Source of the DNA: Parvibaculum indicum
GTDB taxonomy: Bacteria; Pseudomonadota; Alphaproteobacteria; Parvibaculales; Parvibaculaceae
Assembly: GCF_011762095.1 (NCBI RefSeq)
Contig: NZ_JAASQO010000003.1
Location: 62,001 to 126,000, forward strand
Reading direction: 5' to 3'
Length of the DNA stretch: 64,000 nucleotides
Part shown: positions 26,953 to 36,239 of the stretch, piece after piece
How positions within the stretch are numbered: position 1 is the first letter of the stretch
How the letters are laid out: each line of letters opens with the position of its first letter
The notes under the pieces: model-generated
Database searches by the model: none
What the model was told of the DNA's origin: nothing
Seen by the model: only the letters and a program-made list of their open reading frames with translations
Program-made: the position numbers and the translations under genes

Positions 26953-27582
26953 ATGCAGAACATCGAACGCGATCCCGCCGAGGCGATCTACGACTTCACC
27001 GTTCCCGCAACCCGGCCCTGGTCCTACATGCTGCCCAAGGGGCAGGTGCTGCGCATCGTCGACCTCGAAGGCCAGCAGGCCGTCGACACGCTCTTCTACA
27101 ATGCGCATGACACGGAAGAGCGCTACAGCGCGCAGGACACTGCCCGCATGCAGGGCTCGCCCTATGTCACGGCGGGCACCGGGATCTATTCCAGCGAGGG
27201 CAATCTGATGGCCACCATGCTGGCCGATACGGCGGGCGGTCACGATACCTCCGCCGGGGCCTGCAGCGCGGAGTCGAACACGGTACGTTTCGGCCATGAC
27301 AAGAAATACATGCATAGCTGCCGCGACAATTTCGTCATGGAACTGTCGCGACATGGCATGACGAAGCGCGATCTCGTCAGCAACATCAACTTCTTCATGA
27401 ACGTGCCGGTAGAGCCGGACGGAACGCTCGCCATCGTCGATGGCGTGTCGAAGCCCGGTGACTATGTGGAGCTGCGCGCGGAGATGGACATTCTCGTCTT
27501 CATCTCCAACTGCCCGCAGGTGAACAATCCCTGTAATGGCTTCAACCCGACGCCCGTGCGCACGCTGGTCTGGAAGGCTTGA
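26953..27582 (+). CDS. cgdB: carboxyguanidine deiminase subunit (UAAP2-type DUF1989)
   Basis: A 209-residue DUF1989 protein, 15 bases after its larger homologue. LFYNAHDTEERYSAQDT, GGHDTSAGACSAESN and HSCRDNF with the late ISNCPQVNNPCNGFNPTP are family motifs. His97, Cys104, His121, Cys123 and Cys187 are candidate metal or catalytic residues, of which Cys104, His121 and Cys123 are absent in the first subunit. The pair acts as a heteromer on the product of the following carboxylase, yielding allophanate. Confidence 0.9.
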   Translation: MQNIERDPAEAIYDFTVPATRPWSYMLPKGQVLRIVDLEGQQAVDTLFYNAHDTEERYSAQDTARMQGSPYVTAGTGIYSSEGNLMATMLADTAGGHDTSAGACSAESNTVRFGHDKKYMHSCRDNFVMELSRHGMTKRDLVSNINFFMNVPVEPDGTLAIVDGVSKPGDYVELRAEMDILVFISNCPQVNNPCNGFNPTPVRTLVWKA

Positions 27583-27623
27583 GCCTTCCAGACGATGCGG
27601 AGTGAGGCCAAACGGAGACGTTC

Positions 27624-30600
27624 ATGTTCAAGAAAGTACTGATCGCCAATCGCGGCGAAATTGCCTGCCGTGTCATCCGCACGCTGAAGCGGATGGGCGT
27701 AGGGTCCGTGGCGATCTATTCCGACGCCGACCGCTTTGCCCCCCATGTGCGGCTTGCCGATGAGGCCGTGCGCGTGGGACCGGCGTCGGTGTCGGAAAGC
27801 TATCTCAATGTCGAGGCGATCCTCGAAGCCATCAGGCAGACAGGCGCGGAAGCCGTCCATCCCGGCTACGGTTTCCTGAGCGAGAACCCCGACTTTGTGG
27901 AACGTCTCGACAAGGAAGGCGTCGCCTTTATCGGGCCTCACCCCGAGCATATGCGGGCCTTTGCGCTGAAGCATACGGCGCGCGATCTGAGCGAGGAGAG
28001 CGGCGTGCCTTTGCTGCCGGGCTCCCCGCTCGTACACGATCTCGAAGAGGCGCGCGCCCATGCCGCCCGGATCGGCTATCCCGTCATGCTGAAAAGCACG
28101 GCGGGGGGCGGCGGCATCGGGCTTCAGCTCTGCAAGTCGGAAGAGGAGCTGCCGCGTCTCTACGAGACGGTGAAGCGGCTGGCGCAGGCGAACTTCTCCG
28201 ATGCCGGTCTTTTCGTCGAAAAATTCGTGGCTCAGGCCCGGCATATCGAGGTGCAGATCTTCGGCGATGGAAAAGGCAAGGTCATCGCGCTGGGCGAACG
28301 CGACTGTTCCGCGCAGCGCCGCAACCAGAAAGTGCTGGAAGAAACCCCGGCGCCCAACCTGCCGGAACTCGTGCGCCGTGAATTGCACGAGGCGGCGGTC
28401 CGCCTCGGCGAAATCGTCGGTTATGCCTCGGCCGGTACGGTGGAGTTCATCTATGACGCCGCCGAACACCGCTTCTACTTCCTGGAGGTGAATACCCGCC
28501 TGCAGGTGGAACACCCGGTAACGGAAGAAGTGACCGGCCTCGATCTTGTCGAGTTGATGGTCGCCCAAGCCGCGGGCGATCTCGACGATCTGGATAACTA
28601 CAAGCGCATGCCCGAAGGTCATTCCATCGAGGTGCGTCTCTATTCCGAAGATCCGGGCAAGAACTTTCAACCCTCCTCCGGCCTGCTGACGGAAGTGAGC
28701 TTCCCGGACGATATTCGCGTCGACGGCTGGATTGCGACCGGCACCGAGGTGTCGCCCTTTTACGATCCGATGCTCGCCAAAATCATCGTGAAGGGCGCAA
28801 CGCGCGAAGAGGCGGCGGCAAAGCTCGCCGATGCGCTCGACGGCTCGTCGGTCTATGGCATCGAAACCAATCTCGACTATCTGCGCCAGATCGCGTGCTC
28901 GGCTGATTTCCTCGAAGGGAAAATGCTGACCTCGACGCTGGCGGGGTTCGCGGGCAATAGCGCCGCCATCGATGTCGTGTCGCCCGGCGCGCTGTCGAGC
29001 ATTCAGGATTATCCTGGCCGCATCGGCTATTGGGATGTCGGCGTGCCGCCTTCCGGTCCCATGGACCCGCTTTCGCACCGTCTGGCAAATCGGCTGGTCG
29101 GCAATGCGGAGGACGCGCCCGCGCTCGAAATGACGCTGATGGGCCCAACGCTTGCTTTCCGCAGGGATGCGGTGATTGCGCTCACCGGTGCGGATATGGA
29201 GCCGACGCTCGACGGTGAGCGAGTACCGCTCTGGCAGGCGGTCGAGGTGAAGAGCGGCCAAACGCTCGCCCTCGGTCAGGTGAGGGGGGAGGGCCAGCGC
29301 GCCTATCTCGCCATCCGCAACGGCTTCGACGTGCCGGACTATCTGGGTTCGCGCTCGACCTTTACACTGGGCCAGTTCGGCGGCCATGCGACCGGGGCGC
29401 TCAAGACGGGCGATGTGCTGCGCATCCGCCGCGAGGGCGCGGTCACGGCCGCCGCTGCCGAGCCGCTGGCGGAACCCGACCGCCCCAAGCTGCAAAGCGA
29501 ATGGGAAATCGCGGTGCTTTACGGCCCGCATGGGGCGCCCGACTTCTTCCTCGACGAAGATATCGAAACGCTCTTCTCCACCGCTTATGAGGTGCACTAC
29601 AACTCCGCGCGCACCGGCGTCCGCCTCATCGGCCCGAAGCCGAAATGGGCGCGCAAGGATGGCGGCGAGGCGGGATTGCATCCCTCCAACATTCACGACA
29701 ATGCCTATGCGGTCGGCACGATCGACTTCACTGGCGACATGCCCATCATCCTCGGTCCGGATGGGCCGAGCCTTGGCGGTTTCGTGTGCCCGGCGACGCT
29801 TGCGAAAGCGGAACTCTGGAAGCTCGGCCAGTTGAAGCCGGGCGACAAGGTGCATTTCCGCCGCATTGGCGACGAGGAAGCGGAAGCCATGCGCCGCCGG
29901 GAAGAGGAATGGGTCGCCAATCTTGCCTTCCCGCATCGGCCAGCGCCCGCCACTTATTCGCCTGCTACGGTGGAGAAGGCCGTGCTGGGCCGCATCACCG
30001 ATCTCGAAACGGAAGTCACCTATCGCCGCGCGGGCGACGACTATCTGCTGATCGAATACGGCCCCATCGTGCTCGACTTTGCGCTGCGCTTCCGCGCGCA
30101 TGCGATGATGGTGACGCTGCGGGAGAAGATTCTCCCCGGCATCATCGAAATGACACCGGGCATCCGCTCGCTGCAGATCCATTACGACCCGGATATGCTG
30201 CCACTGCCGCGCCTCATGGATATCCTGGAAGAGGCGGAGCGCGCCATGCCGTCCGCCGCCGATATGGAAGTGCCGAGCCGCACGGTATATCTGCCCCTTT
30301 CATGGGACGATGAAGCCGCGCAGGAAGCGGTGCGGAAATACGCAACGCTGGTGCGGCCCGACGCGCCCTGGTGCCCGTCCAATATCGAGTTCATCCGCCG
30401 CATCAACGGTCTCGACGGCATTGAGGATGTGAAGCGCATCCTCTTCGAGGCCGATTACATGGTGATGGGGCTGGGCGACGTCTATCTCGGCGCGCCCGTG
30501 GCGACCCCGCTCGATCCGCGCCACCGTCTTGTCACGACGAAATATAATCCCGCCCGCACATGGACGCCGGAAAACGCGGTCGGTATCGGCGGCGCCTATC

Positions 30601-31229
30601 TCTGCGTCTATGGCATGGAGGGGCCCGGCGGCTATCAGCTTGTCGGCCGCACCGTGCAGATGTGGAACCGCTGGCACAGCACAAAGAACTTCGAGCCGGA
30701 AAAGCCCTGGCTGCTGCGCTTCTTCGACCGCTTGAAATTCTATCCCGTCTCGGCGGATGAATTGCTGGAAGCGCGCGAAGCCTTCCTCCATGGCGAGTTC
30801 GAGGTGAAGGTGGAGGAAGGCACGTTCCGCCTTGCCGACAATATGGCCTTCCTCGAGGAGAACGCCGAAAGCATCGAGGCCTTCCGCGTGAAGCAGCGCC
30901 GCGCCTTCGAGGAAGAGCGCCAGCGCTGGGAAGAACAGGGCCTCGCCATGAGCGAGATGGAACCCGACGCGCCCGTGGAAGAAAACGCCATCGACGTGCC
31001 CGACGGTGGCAGGCTCGTCGATGCGGGCGTGCCGGGCAATGTCTGGTCGGTGGATGTGAAGGAAGGCGATGAAGTGGAAGCGGGCCAGCCGCTCGTCATC
31101 CTGGAATCCATGAAAATGGAAATCGAGGTCAAGGCGCCGGAAGCCGCTCGCGTCCACGAAATCCACTGCGCGCCCGGCAAGATGGTGCAGGCGGGCCAGA
31201 CGCTGGTGACGCTCGTCCCGCTCGATTAG
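27624..31229 (+). CDS. guanidine (urea-type) carboxylase, biotin-dependent
   Basis: A 1201-residue single-chain carboxylase without an amidolyase domain. The biotin carboxylase part is about 1-450 (KVLIANRGEIACRVIRTLKR, KSTAGGGGIGLQL, FLEVNTRLQVEHPVTEEVTG). The carboxyltransferase is built from KipA/AHS2 (about 455-770: SSIQDYPGRIGYWDVGVPPS) and KipI/AHS1 (about 800-1010). A C-terminal biotinyl domain carries ESMKME with biotin on Lys1164. The guanidine riboswitch and adjacent deiminase genes indicate that guanidine, not urea, is the physiological substrate, as shown for related enzymes. It uses ATP and bicarbonate and makes carboxyguanidine. Allophanate hydrolase is not encoded nearby. Confidence 0.93.
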   Translation: MFKKVLIANRGEIACRVIRTLKRMGVGSVAIYSDADRFAPHVRLADEAVRVGPASVSESYLNVEAILEAIRQTGAEAVHPGYGFLSENPDFVERLDKEGVAFIGPHPEHMRAFALKHTARDLSEESGVPLLPGSPLVHDLEEARAHAARIGYPVMLKSTAGGGGIGLQLCKSEEELPRLYETVKRLAQANFSDAGLFVEKFVAQARHIEVQIFGDGKGKVIALGERDCSAQRRNQKVLEETPAPNLPELVRRELHEAAVRLGEIVGYASAGTVEFIYDAAEHRFYFLEVNTRLQVEHPVTEEVTGLDLVELMVAQAAGDLDDLDNYKRMPEGHSIEVRLYSEDPGKNFQPSSGLLTEVSFPDDIRVDGWIATGTEVSPFYDPMLAKIIVKGATREEAAAKLADALDGSSVYGIETNLDYLRQIACSADFLEGKMLTSTLAGFAGNSAAIDVVSPGALSSIQDYPGRIGYWDVGVPPSGPMDPLSHRLANRLVGNAEDAPALEMTLMGPTLAFRRDAVIALTGADMEPTLDGERVPLWQAVEVKSGQTLALGQVRGEGQRAYLAIRNGFDVPDYLGSRSTFTLGQFGGHATGALKTGDVLRIRREGAVTAAAAEPLAEPDRPKLQSEWEIAVLYGPHGAPDFFLDEDIETLFSTAYEVHYNSARTGVRLIGPKPKWARKDGGEAGLHPSNIHDNAYAVGTIDFTGDMPIILGPDGPSLGGFVCPATLAKAELWKLGQLKPGDKVHFRRIGDEEAEAMRRREEEWVANLAFPHRPAPATYSPATVEKAVLGRITDLETEVTYRRAGDDYLLIEYGPIVLDFALRFRAHAMMVTLREKILPGIIEMTPGIRSLQIHYDPDMLPLPRLMDILEEAERAMPSAADMEVPSRTVYLPLSWDDEAAQEAVRKYATLVRPDAPWCPSNIEFIRRINGLDGIEDVKRILFEADYMVMGLGDVYLGAPVATPLDPRHRLVTTKYNPARTWTPENAVGIGGAYLCVYGMEGPGGYQLVGRTVQMWNRWHSTKNFEPEKPWLLRFFDRLKFYPVSADELLEAREAFLHGEFEVKVEEGTFRLADNMAFLEENAESIEAFRVKQRRAFEEERQRWEEQGLAMSEMEPDAPVEENAIDVPDGGRLVDAGVPGNVWSVDVKEGDEVEAGQPLVILESMKMEIEVKAPEAARVHEIHCAPGKMVQAGQTLVTLVPLD

Positions 31230-31251
31230 GACTTGCCGAAGCGAAAAGAAA

Positions 31252-31278
31252 AGAGGCGGCGAATAGATCGCCGCCTCT
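31252..31278. terminator. bidirectional rho-independent terminator
   Basis: AGAGGCGGCGA and TCGCCGCCTCT are perfect 11-base arms around a 5-base loop. They lie between the convergent stops of the carboxylase (31229) and the RND pump gene (31285), with an A-rich stretch on the left serving as the T run for the minus strand. The T-rich tail on the plus side is weak. Confidence 0.75.
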
Positions 31279-31284
31279 CCTCAT

Positions 31285-34200
31285 TTAGTGGCTGGTGCTT
31301 TCCCGCGCTTGCCCGCCGGCGAACCGTTCGCGCATCCGCGCCGCAGCCCGCCGCGCCACGACATAGAAGACCGGGGTGAAGACAAGGCCGAACCCGGTCA
31401 CGCCCAGCATGCCGAAGAAGACGGCGGTGCCCAGCGACTGGCGCATCTCGTAGCCCGCGCCCGTGCCCAGCATCAGCGGCACCACGCCGAGGATGAAGGC
31501 GAAGGACGTCATGACGATGGGACGGAGCCTCAGCCGTGCCGCTTCCATCGCCGCTTCCGCAATCGGCTGGCCGCTGTCTTCGGCCTGCTTGGCGAACTCC
31601 ACGATCAGGATCGCGTTCTTCGCGGCAAGGCCGATCAGCACGATAAAGCCGACCTGCACGAGAATGTTCACATCGAGGCCGCGCATCAGCACGCCCGTCA
31701 CCGCCGAGAGCAGCGACATCGGCACGATGAGGATGACCGCAAGCGGCAAGCTCAGGCTCTCATACTGCGCCGCCAGCAGCAGGAAGACGAAGACCACGGC
31801 CATGGAAAAGGCGATGATCGCCGTATTCCCGGCCAGCTTCTGCTGAAGCGCAAGCTCCGTCCATTCGAAGCCGAAGCCCTGGTCGAGGGTTTCCTTCGCT
31901 TGCGTCTCCACCGCGTCGAGCGTCTGTCCGGTCGAATAGCCGGGCGCCGTGTCGCCCTGCACGGCGGCGGCCGGATAGAGGTTGTAGCGAGCCACCCGGT
32001 CGGGGCCGGTCGTGTCGGAGAAGGTCGCGACCGATCCGAGCGGCACCATGCCGCCCTCGGCATTGCGCACCTTGAGCCGCGCAATGTCCTCCGGCGTCTT
32101 GCGATAGATGTCCTCGGCCTGCGCATTCACGCGGAAGGGCCGTCCGAAGGCCGTGAAGTCGTTCACATAGGCAGACCCCAGATAGACCTCCAGCGTCCGG
32201 AACACATCGGGCACGGCGACGCCGAGCTGCTCGGCCCGTACGCGGTCGATATCGACATGGAGCTTCGGCGTCGAGGTGTTGAAGATGGTGAAGGCCGAAG
32301 TTGCCGCAGGTGCGTCATTGGCGGCTTGCGCCAGCGACTGCGCTTCCTTCTCCAGCGCCTTGTAGCCGATGCCCTGGCGGTCCTGCACATAGCCCTTGAA
32401 GCCGCCTGCATTGCCGATGCCGCGCACGGGCGGCGGCGGGACGACCATGATCATCGCATCCTGATAGGCACCGAAGGTCTCGCGCAGTTCCGACAGCACT
32501 TCATTGACGTCGTGACCGCTCGACACGCGCTCGCCGATATCTGTCATGGTGAAGAAGATGGCTGCCGAGTTCGACGCGGTGGAGAAGGTCGCGCCGTTGA
32601 GACCGGCAAAGGCCGCCGCATGTTCGATCTGCGGATTGGCAAGGCCGTCCCTGATGACGCGGTTCATCACCGCCTGCGTGCGGGAAAGCGAAGCGCCCGG
32701 CGGGAGCTGAACGACGGCGATGACGTAGTTCTGGTCCGTTGGCGGCACGAAGCCCTTAGGCGCACGCTCGAACTGGAAACCGGCTAGCAGCATCAGTCCG
32801 CCATAGACAACCAGCATCATTGCCGAGCCGCGAATAAGACGGCGAACCAGCAGCGAGTAGCCGTTGGAGGTGGCGTCGAAACCGCGGTCGAACTTCTCGA
32901 AGAACCAGGTAAGCGGGCGTTCCCAGGCCTTGCGGTCCTCCGCCGCCTTGCGCGGCTTCAGCAGGAGGGCGGCAAGCGCGGGCGAAAGCGTGAGCGAAAC
33001 GCCCGCCGAGATGACCGTCGCCGTGGCGATCGTCACCGCGAACTGCCGATAGAACTCGCCCGAAATACCTTCGAGAAAGGCCGTGGGAATGAAGACGGCG
33101 GAAAGCACCAGCGCGATGGCGATGAGCGCACCGCCTACCTCGTCCATCGTCGCATGGGCCGCATCGCGCGGGGTGAGGCCCTCATGGATCCGCCGTTCGA
33201 CATTTTCCACCACCACGATGGCGTCGTCGACCACGATGCCGATGGCGAGCACCAGGCCGAAAAGCGAGAGATTGTTGAGCGAGAAGCCGAAGGCCTGCAT
33301 CACCGCGAAGGTGCCGACGAGCGATATCGGGATCGCGACAATGGGGATCACCGAGGCCCGCACGCTTTGCAGGAAGATGAAGACGACGATGGAGACGAGG
33401 ATGATCGCCTCATAGATCGTCTTCTCCACTTCGTGCACGGACTCCGCCACGAATTGCGTCGGGTTCCAGATCACGTCATAGGCAAGCCCGGGGGGAAAGT
33501 CCTTCGACATTTCCTTCACTGTCGTCAGGACGCGATCCGCCGTCTCCAGCGCATTGGAACCCGGCTGCTGGTTGAAGAGAAGCGCGACGGCGGGGTTCTC
33601 GTCGAGCTGCGCATTCGTGTTGTAATCCTGTGCGCCGAGTTCCACGCGGGCGACATCCTTCAGCCGGACGAGCCGTCCGCCGGTGTCCTGCTTGACGATG
33701 ACGTTGCCGAATTCGTCCGGCGTCTTCAGGCGGCCCTGCGCTTCGAGGTTCACCTGAAAGGCGCCCTGATTGTCGGTCGGCGGCGCATCGAGCGTCCCGC
33801 CCGCGATTTCGACATTCTGCCCGCGCAGCGCCGTCACGATGTCCGCGCCCGTCAGCCCGAAGGAGGCGGCCCGTTCCGGGGCGATCCAGACGCGCATGGA
33901 ATATTCGCGAAAGCCGAAAGCGCGGATCTGCCCGACGCCCTTAAGGCGCTGCAGCCGGTCGCGCATCTGCAGCCGGATATAGTTTGAGATGTAGAGCTGG
34001 TCGCGGCTGCGGTCGGGCGAATACATATGCACGACGAGCAGCGCATCCGGATTGGCCTTGATGGTGGAGATGCCGAGACGGCGCGCCTCTTCCGGCAGAC
34101 GCGGTTCGGCCAGCGCCACGCGGTTCTGCACCAGCACCTGCGCGGTATCAAGATCGGTCCCCGGCTTGAAGGTGACGGTGATCGTGGTCTGACCCGCCGC

Positions 34201-34455
34201 GCTCGACTGCGACGAGATATAGAGCATCCCGTCGACGCCGTTGATCTCTTCCTCGATGGGTGCGGCCACGGTTTCGGCGATCGTCTCCGCCGATGCGCCG
34301 GGATAGCTTGCCGTCACCTGGATGGTCGGCGGCGCGATATCGGGATATTGCGATACGGGGATCGAGAAATAGGCGACGATGCCCACCAGCAGCAGAAGCG
34401 TCCAGATGACGCCGGCGAAGATGGGGCGGTCGATAAAGAATTTGACGGCGTTCAT
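31285..34455 (-). CDS. RND multidrug efflux transporter, HAE1 family
   Basis: A 1056-residue inner-membrane pump of the AcrB/MexB/MexF type with 12 helices and two large periplasmic loops. The start FFIDRPIFAGVIWTLLLLVG, IPVSQYPDIAPPTIQVTASY, the porter segment and the helix-4 Asp-Asp pair in LVLAIGIVVDDAIVVVENVE (proton relay) are all present. LVQVGFIVLIGLAAKNAILI marks helix 10-11. It exports hydrophobic drugs or solvents with proton influx. It is co-transcribed with the adaptor 62 bases upstream. No OprM/TolC gene is adjacent, so a TolC from elsewhere must serve. Confidence 0.95.
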   Translation of the reverse strand: MNAVKFFIDRPIFAGVIWTLLLLVGIVAYFSIPVSQYPDIAPPTIQVTASYPGASAETIAETVAAPIEEEINGVDGMLYISSQSSAAGQTTITVTFKPGTDLDTAQVLVQNRVALAEPRLPEEARRLGISTIKANPDALLVVHMYSPDRSRDQLYISNYIRLQMRDRLQRLKGVGQIRAFGFREYSMRVWIAPERAASFGLTGADIVTALRGQNVEIAGGTLDAPPTDNQGAFQVNLEAQGRLKTPDEFGNVIVKQDTGGRLVRLKDVARVELGAQDYNTNAQLDENPAVALLFNQQPGSNALETADRVLTTVKEMSKDFPPGLAYDVIWNPTQFVAESVHEVEKTIYEAIILVSIVVFIFLQSVRASVIPIVAIPISLVGTFAVMQAFGFSLNNLSLFGLVLAIGIVVDDAIVVVENVERRIHEGLTPRDAAHATMDEVGGALIAIALVLSAVFIPTAFLEGISGEFYRQFAVTIATATVISAGVSLTLSPALAALLLKPRKAAEDRKAWERPLTWFFEKFDRGFDATSNGYSLLVRRLIRGSAMMLVVYGGLMLLAGFQFERAPKGFVPPTDQNYVIAVVQLPPGASLSRTQAVMNRVIRDGLANPQIEHAAAFAGLNGATFSTASNSAAIFFTMTDIGERVSSGHDVNEVLSELRETFGAYQDAMIMVVPPPPVRGIGNAGGFKGYVQDRQGIGYKALEKEAQSLAQAANDAPAATSAFTIFNTSTPKLHVDIDRVRAEQLGVAVPDVFRTLEVYLGSAYVNDFTAFGRPFRVNAQAEDIYRKTPEDIARLKVRNAEGGMVPLGSVATFSDTTGPDRVARYNLYPAAAVQGDTAPGYSTGQTLDAVETQAKETLDQGFGFEWTELALQQKLAGNTAIIAFSMAVVFVFLLLAAQYESLSLPLAVILIVPMSLLSAVTGVLMRGLDVNILVQVGFIVLIGLAAKNAILIVEFAKQAEDSGQPIAEAAMEAARLRLRPIVMTSFAFILGVVPLMLGTGAGYEMRQSLGTAVFFGMLGVTGFGLVFTPVFYVVARRAAARMRERFAGGQARESTSH

Positions 34456-34517
34456 GGCAGCCCTCCATGGAGCGCGACGGAAATGAAACTGAAATCTCGG
34501 GTGGAAGAGGCGGCGCC

Positions 34518-35753
34518 TTAGTGCGCCGCCTGCTCCAGTTGTGCTGTACGGGTCGGCTGGGGTTCGACGGTCATGTCGGCGGAAACGAACTGCGTTCCCT
34601 TGACCACGACCTCGTCGTCGGGGGCGAGCCCGGTGCGGACGATGCGCTTTTCATTGTCCTTCGGGCCCAGCGTCACCTCGCGCCGCTTCACCACGTCGTT
34701 CTCGTCCACTACCCAGACGAACTTGTCGGTCTGGTCGGTCTGCACGGCGGAATCGGGGATCAGCAGCGCGTTGTATTCCGCCGAGCCCGGCACCTTGATC
34801 CGGGCGAACATGCCGGGCGCGAAGGAGTCGTCGGCATTGTCGAAAGTGGCGCGGGCCCGCAGCGTACCGGTGGACGGGGCGATCCGGTTGTCGATGAAGC
34901 TCATCTTCCCGTCGTGAACGAAACCGCTCTCGTCCAGCAGGCGCAGGCTCACCCTGGTATCGTCGCCGCCGGTGACGCTCCGGTCGCCCTGCTGGTGCAG
35001 GCGGAGATATTTCAGGTGATCGGCTTCGCTCATGTTGAACTCGAAATAGATCGGGTTCGTGGAGACGATGGTGGTGAGCAGCGTACCGCCTTGCGCCCCG
35101 CCATTGATGAGATTGCCGCGGCTGACATAGTTGTCGCTGATGCGCCCGCTCACCGGCGCGCGCACTTCGGAGAATTCAAGGTTGAGACGCGCGGTTTCCA
35201 CATGCGCTTTCGCCGCTTCGAGGCCCGCCTGCGCTTCCTGCAAGGCCGCCAGCCGGTTGTCCTGCGTGGCCTTGCTGATCGTGCCCCGGCGCACCAGTTC
35301 CTTGCCGCGCGCATATTCTTTCTGCGCATTGGCAAGCGCGGATTCGCGCGCTTTCACGTCTGCCCGGGCGGCGTCGAGTTCCGCCTGGAAGGGACGGGGA
35401 TCGATCTTGAAGAGAAGGGCGCCCTGCTCGACGAACTGACCGTCCCGGAAATCGACTTCCTGCAGATAGCCGGAAACGCGAGCGCGCACTTCCACGCTGT
35501 CCACGGCGCGGAAGCGGCCCGTATATTCGTCCCATTCGATGAGCTTCTTCCGGGTCGGACGTTCGACGGTCACTTGCGGGGCCTGCTGCGCCTGCTGGAC
35601 CTCGCCCGCATCGGAATGCGTGAAGTCGAAATGCGTACCGCCGATGGCGAGGCCGCCGGCGATCACGATGGCGGCGCCGATATAGGCCGCCCGCCTGGAA
35701 TATTTGCCGGCAACGCTGTTTGCCGGCGTCTCGGATGCGTTCTGATGGTCCAT
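34518..35753 (-). CDS. RND efflux periplasmic adaptor (membrane fusion protein)
   Basis: A 411-residue AcrA/MexE-type adaptor with an N-terminal membrane anchor (about 20-40). It has two lipoyl halves (VRARVSGYLQEVDFRDGQFV and VRAPVSGRISDNYVSRGNL), an alpha-hairpin (about 100-165, ARADVKARESALANAQKEYA), a beta-barrel and a membrane-proximal domain. It bridges the pump to an outer-membrane channel. The ATG at 35753 (MDHQN) has TGAGG six bases ahead; an in-frame ATG at 35765 lacks a ribosome site. Divergently transcribed from the LysR gene, its likely regulator. Confidence 0.93.
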   Translation of the reverse strand: MDHQNASETPANSVAGKYSRRAAYIGAAIVIAGGLAIGGTHFDFTHSDAGEVQQAQQAPQVTVERPTRKKLIEWDEYTGRFRAVDSVEVRARVSGYLQEVDFRDGQFVEQGALLFKIDPRPFQAELDAARADVKARESALANAQKEYARGKELVRRGTISKATQDNRLAALQEAQAGLEAAKAHVETARLNLEFSEVRAPVSGRISDNYVSRGNLINGGAQGGTLLTTIVSTNPIYFEFNMSEADHLKYLRLHQQGDRSVTGGDDTRVSLRLLDESGFVHDGKMSFIDNRIAPSTGTLRARATFDNADDSFAPGMFARIKVPGSAEYNALLIPDSAVQTDQTDKFVWVVDENDVVKRREVTLGPKDNEKRIVRTGLAPDDEVVVKGTQFVSADMTVEPQPTRTAQLEQAAH

Positions 35754-35765
35754 GGTCGGCCTCAC

Positions 35766-36239
35766 TCATGACAGACCCGTCGCAGAGGCCGGAAACCGGA
35801 AAGCCGGTCGGCAGTCTTGCAAGGGGTTGGCGTTGACACTTGAAGGATCGGTCCGGGATTACCGATTGAAGCCATGTGGGGCCGAATTCGCAGTTTTATT
35901 AGTGCGGTGCACCTTAATTCATTCGTAAGGACAGCTTGTGAATGAGGCGGCTGGCCGACGACATGCGCAAATTCGCGCCATCCCGCCGCAAACCGGGCAT
36001 GTATTTCGTCCTATTTTACGTACAAATAGGCCATATGTTTAATATTTACAAATTAAAAAAGCAAAATAGACGAGGCATAGTAGGTTACCCCTAGGGAAAG
36101 GGGTGGCAATTTGGACACGCGGGGTGGAGAATACGCCCGGCGAACCGATGGGCCGATTGTTGCGGGTCGACAGCGGCCCCATCTAACCGGCGTCGCATAT
36201 TTTCCGGTGTTTAACCCCGGTACAAAGGGGGGCTTTTGA
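35766..36239. other. 474-base intergenic region between RND pump and lysR
   Basis: No gene seen. The centre (36005-36075) is AT-rich against a GC-rich background and probably holds the divergent promoters. Two copies of CCCC-N8-GGGG occur at 36088-36103 and 36215-36230 (spacers TAGGGAAA and GGTACAAA), 127 bases apart; the second overlaps the lysR ribosome site. An imperfect dyad TCATTC...GAATGA spans 35919-35945. These are candidate regulator sites. Confidence 0.45.

Noticed and set aside
27462-30182. 906-codon open frame on the minus strand
   Set aside because: Lies wholly over the guanidine carboxylase and the end of cgdB, with no recognisable domain; a GC-rich antisense shadow.
27624-31229. 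Calling the enzyme urea amidolyase for urea use
   Set aside because: There is no amidase domain and the genes sit behind a guanidine-I riboswitch with both carboxyguanidine deiminase subunits.
31288-32787. 499-codon open frame on the plus strand
   Set aside because: Antisense to the RND pump, rich in Arg and His, no domain.
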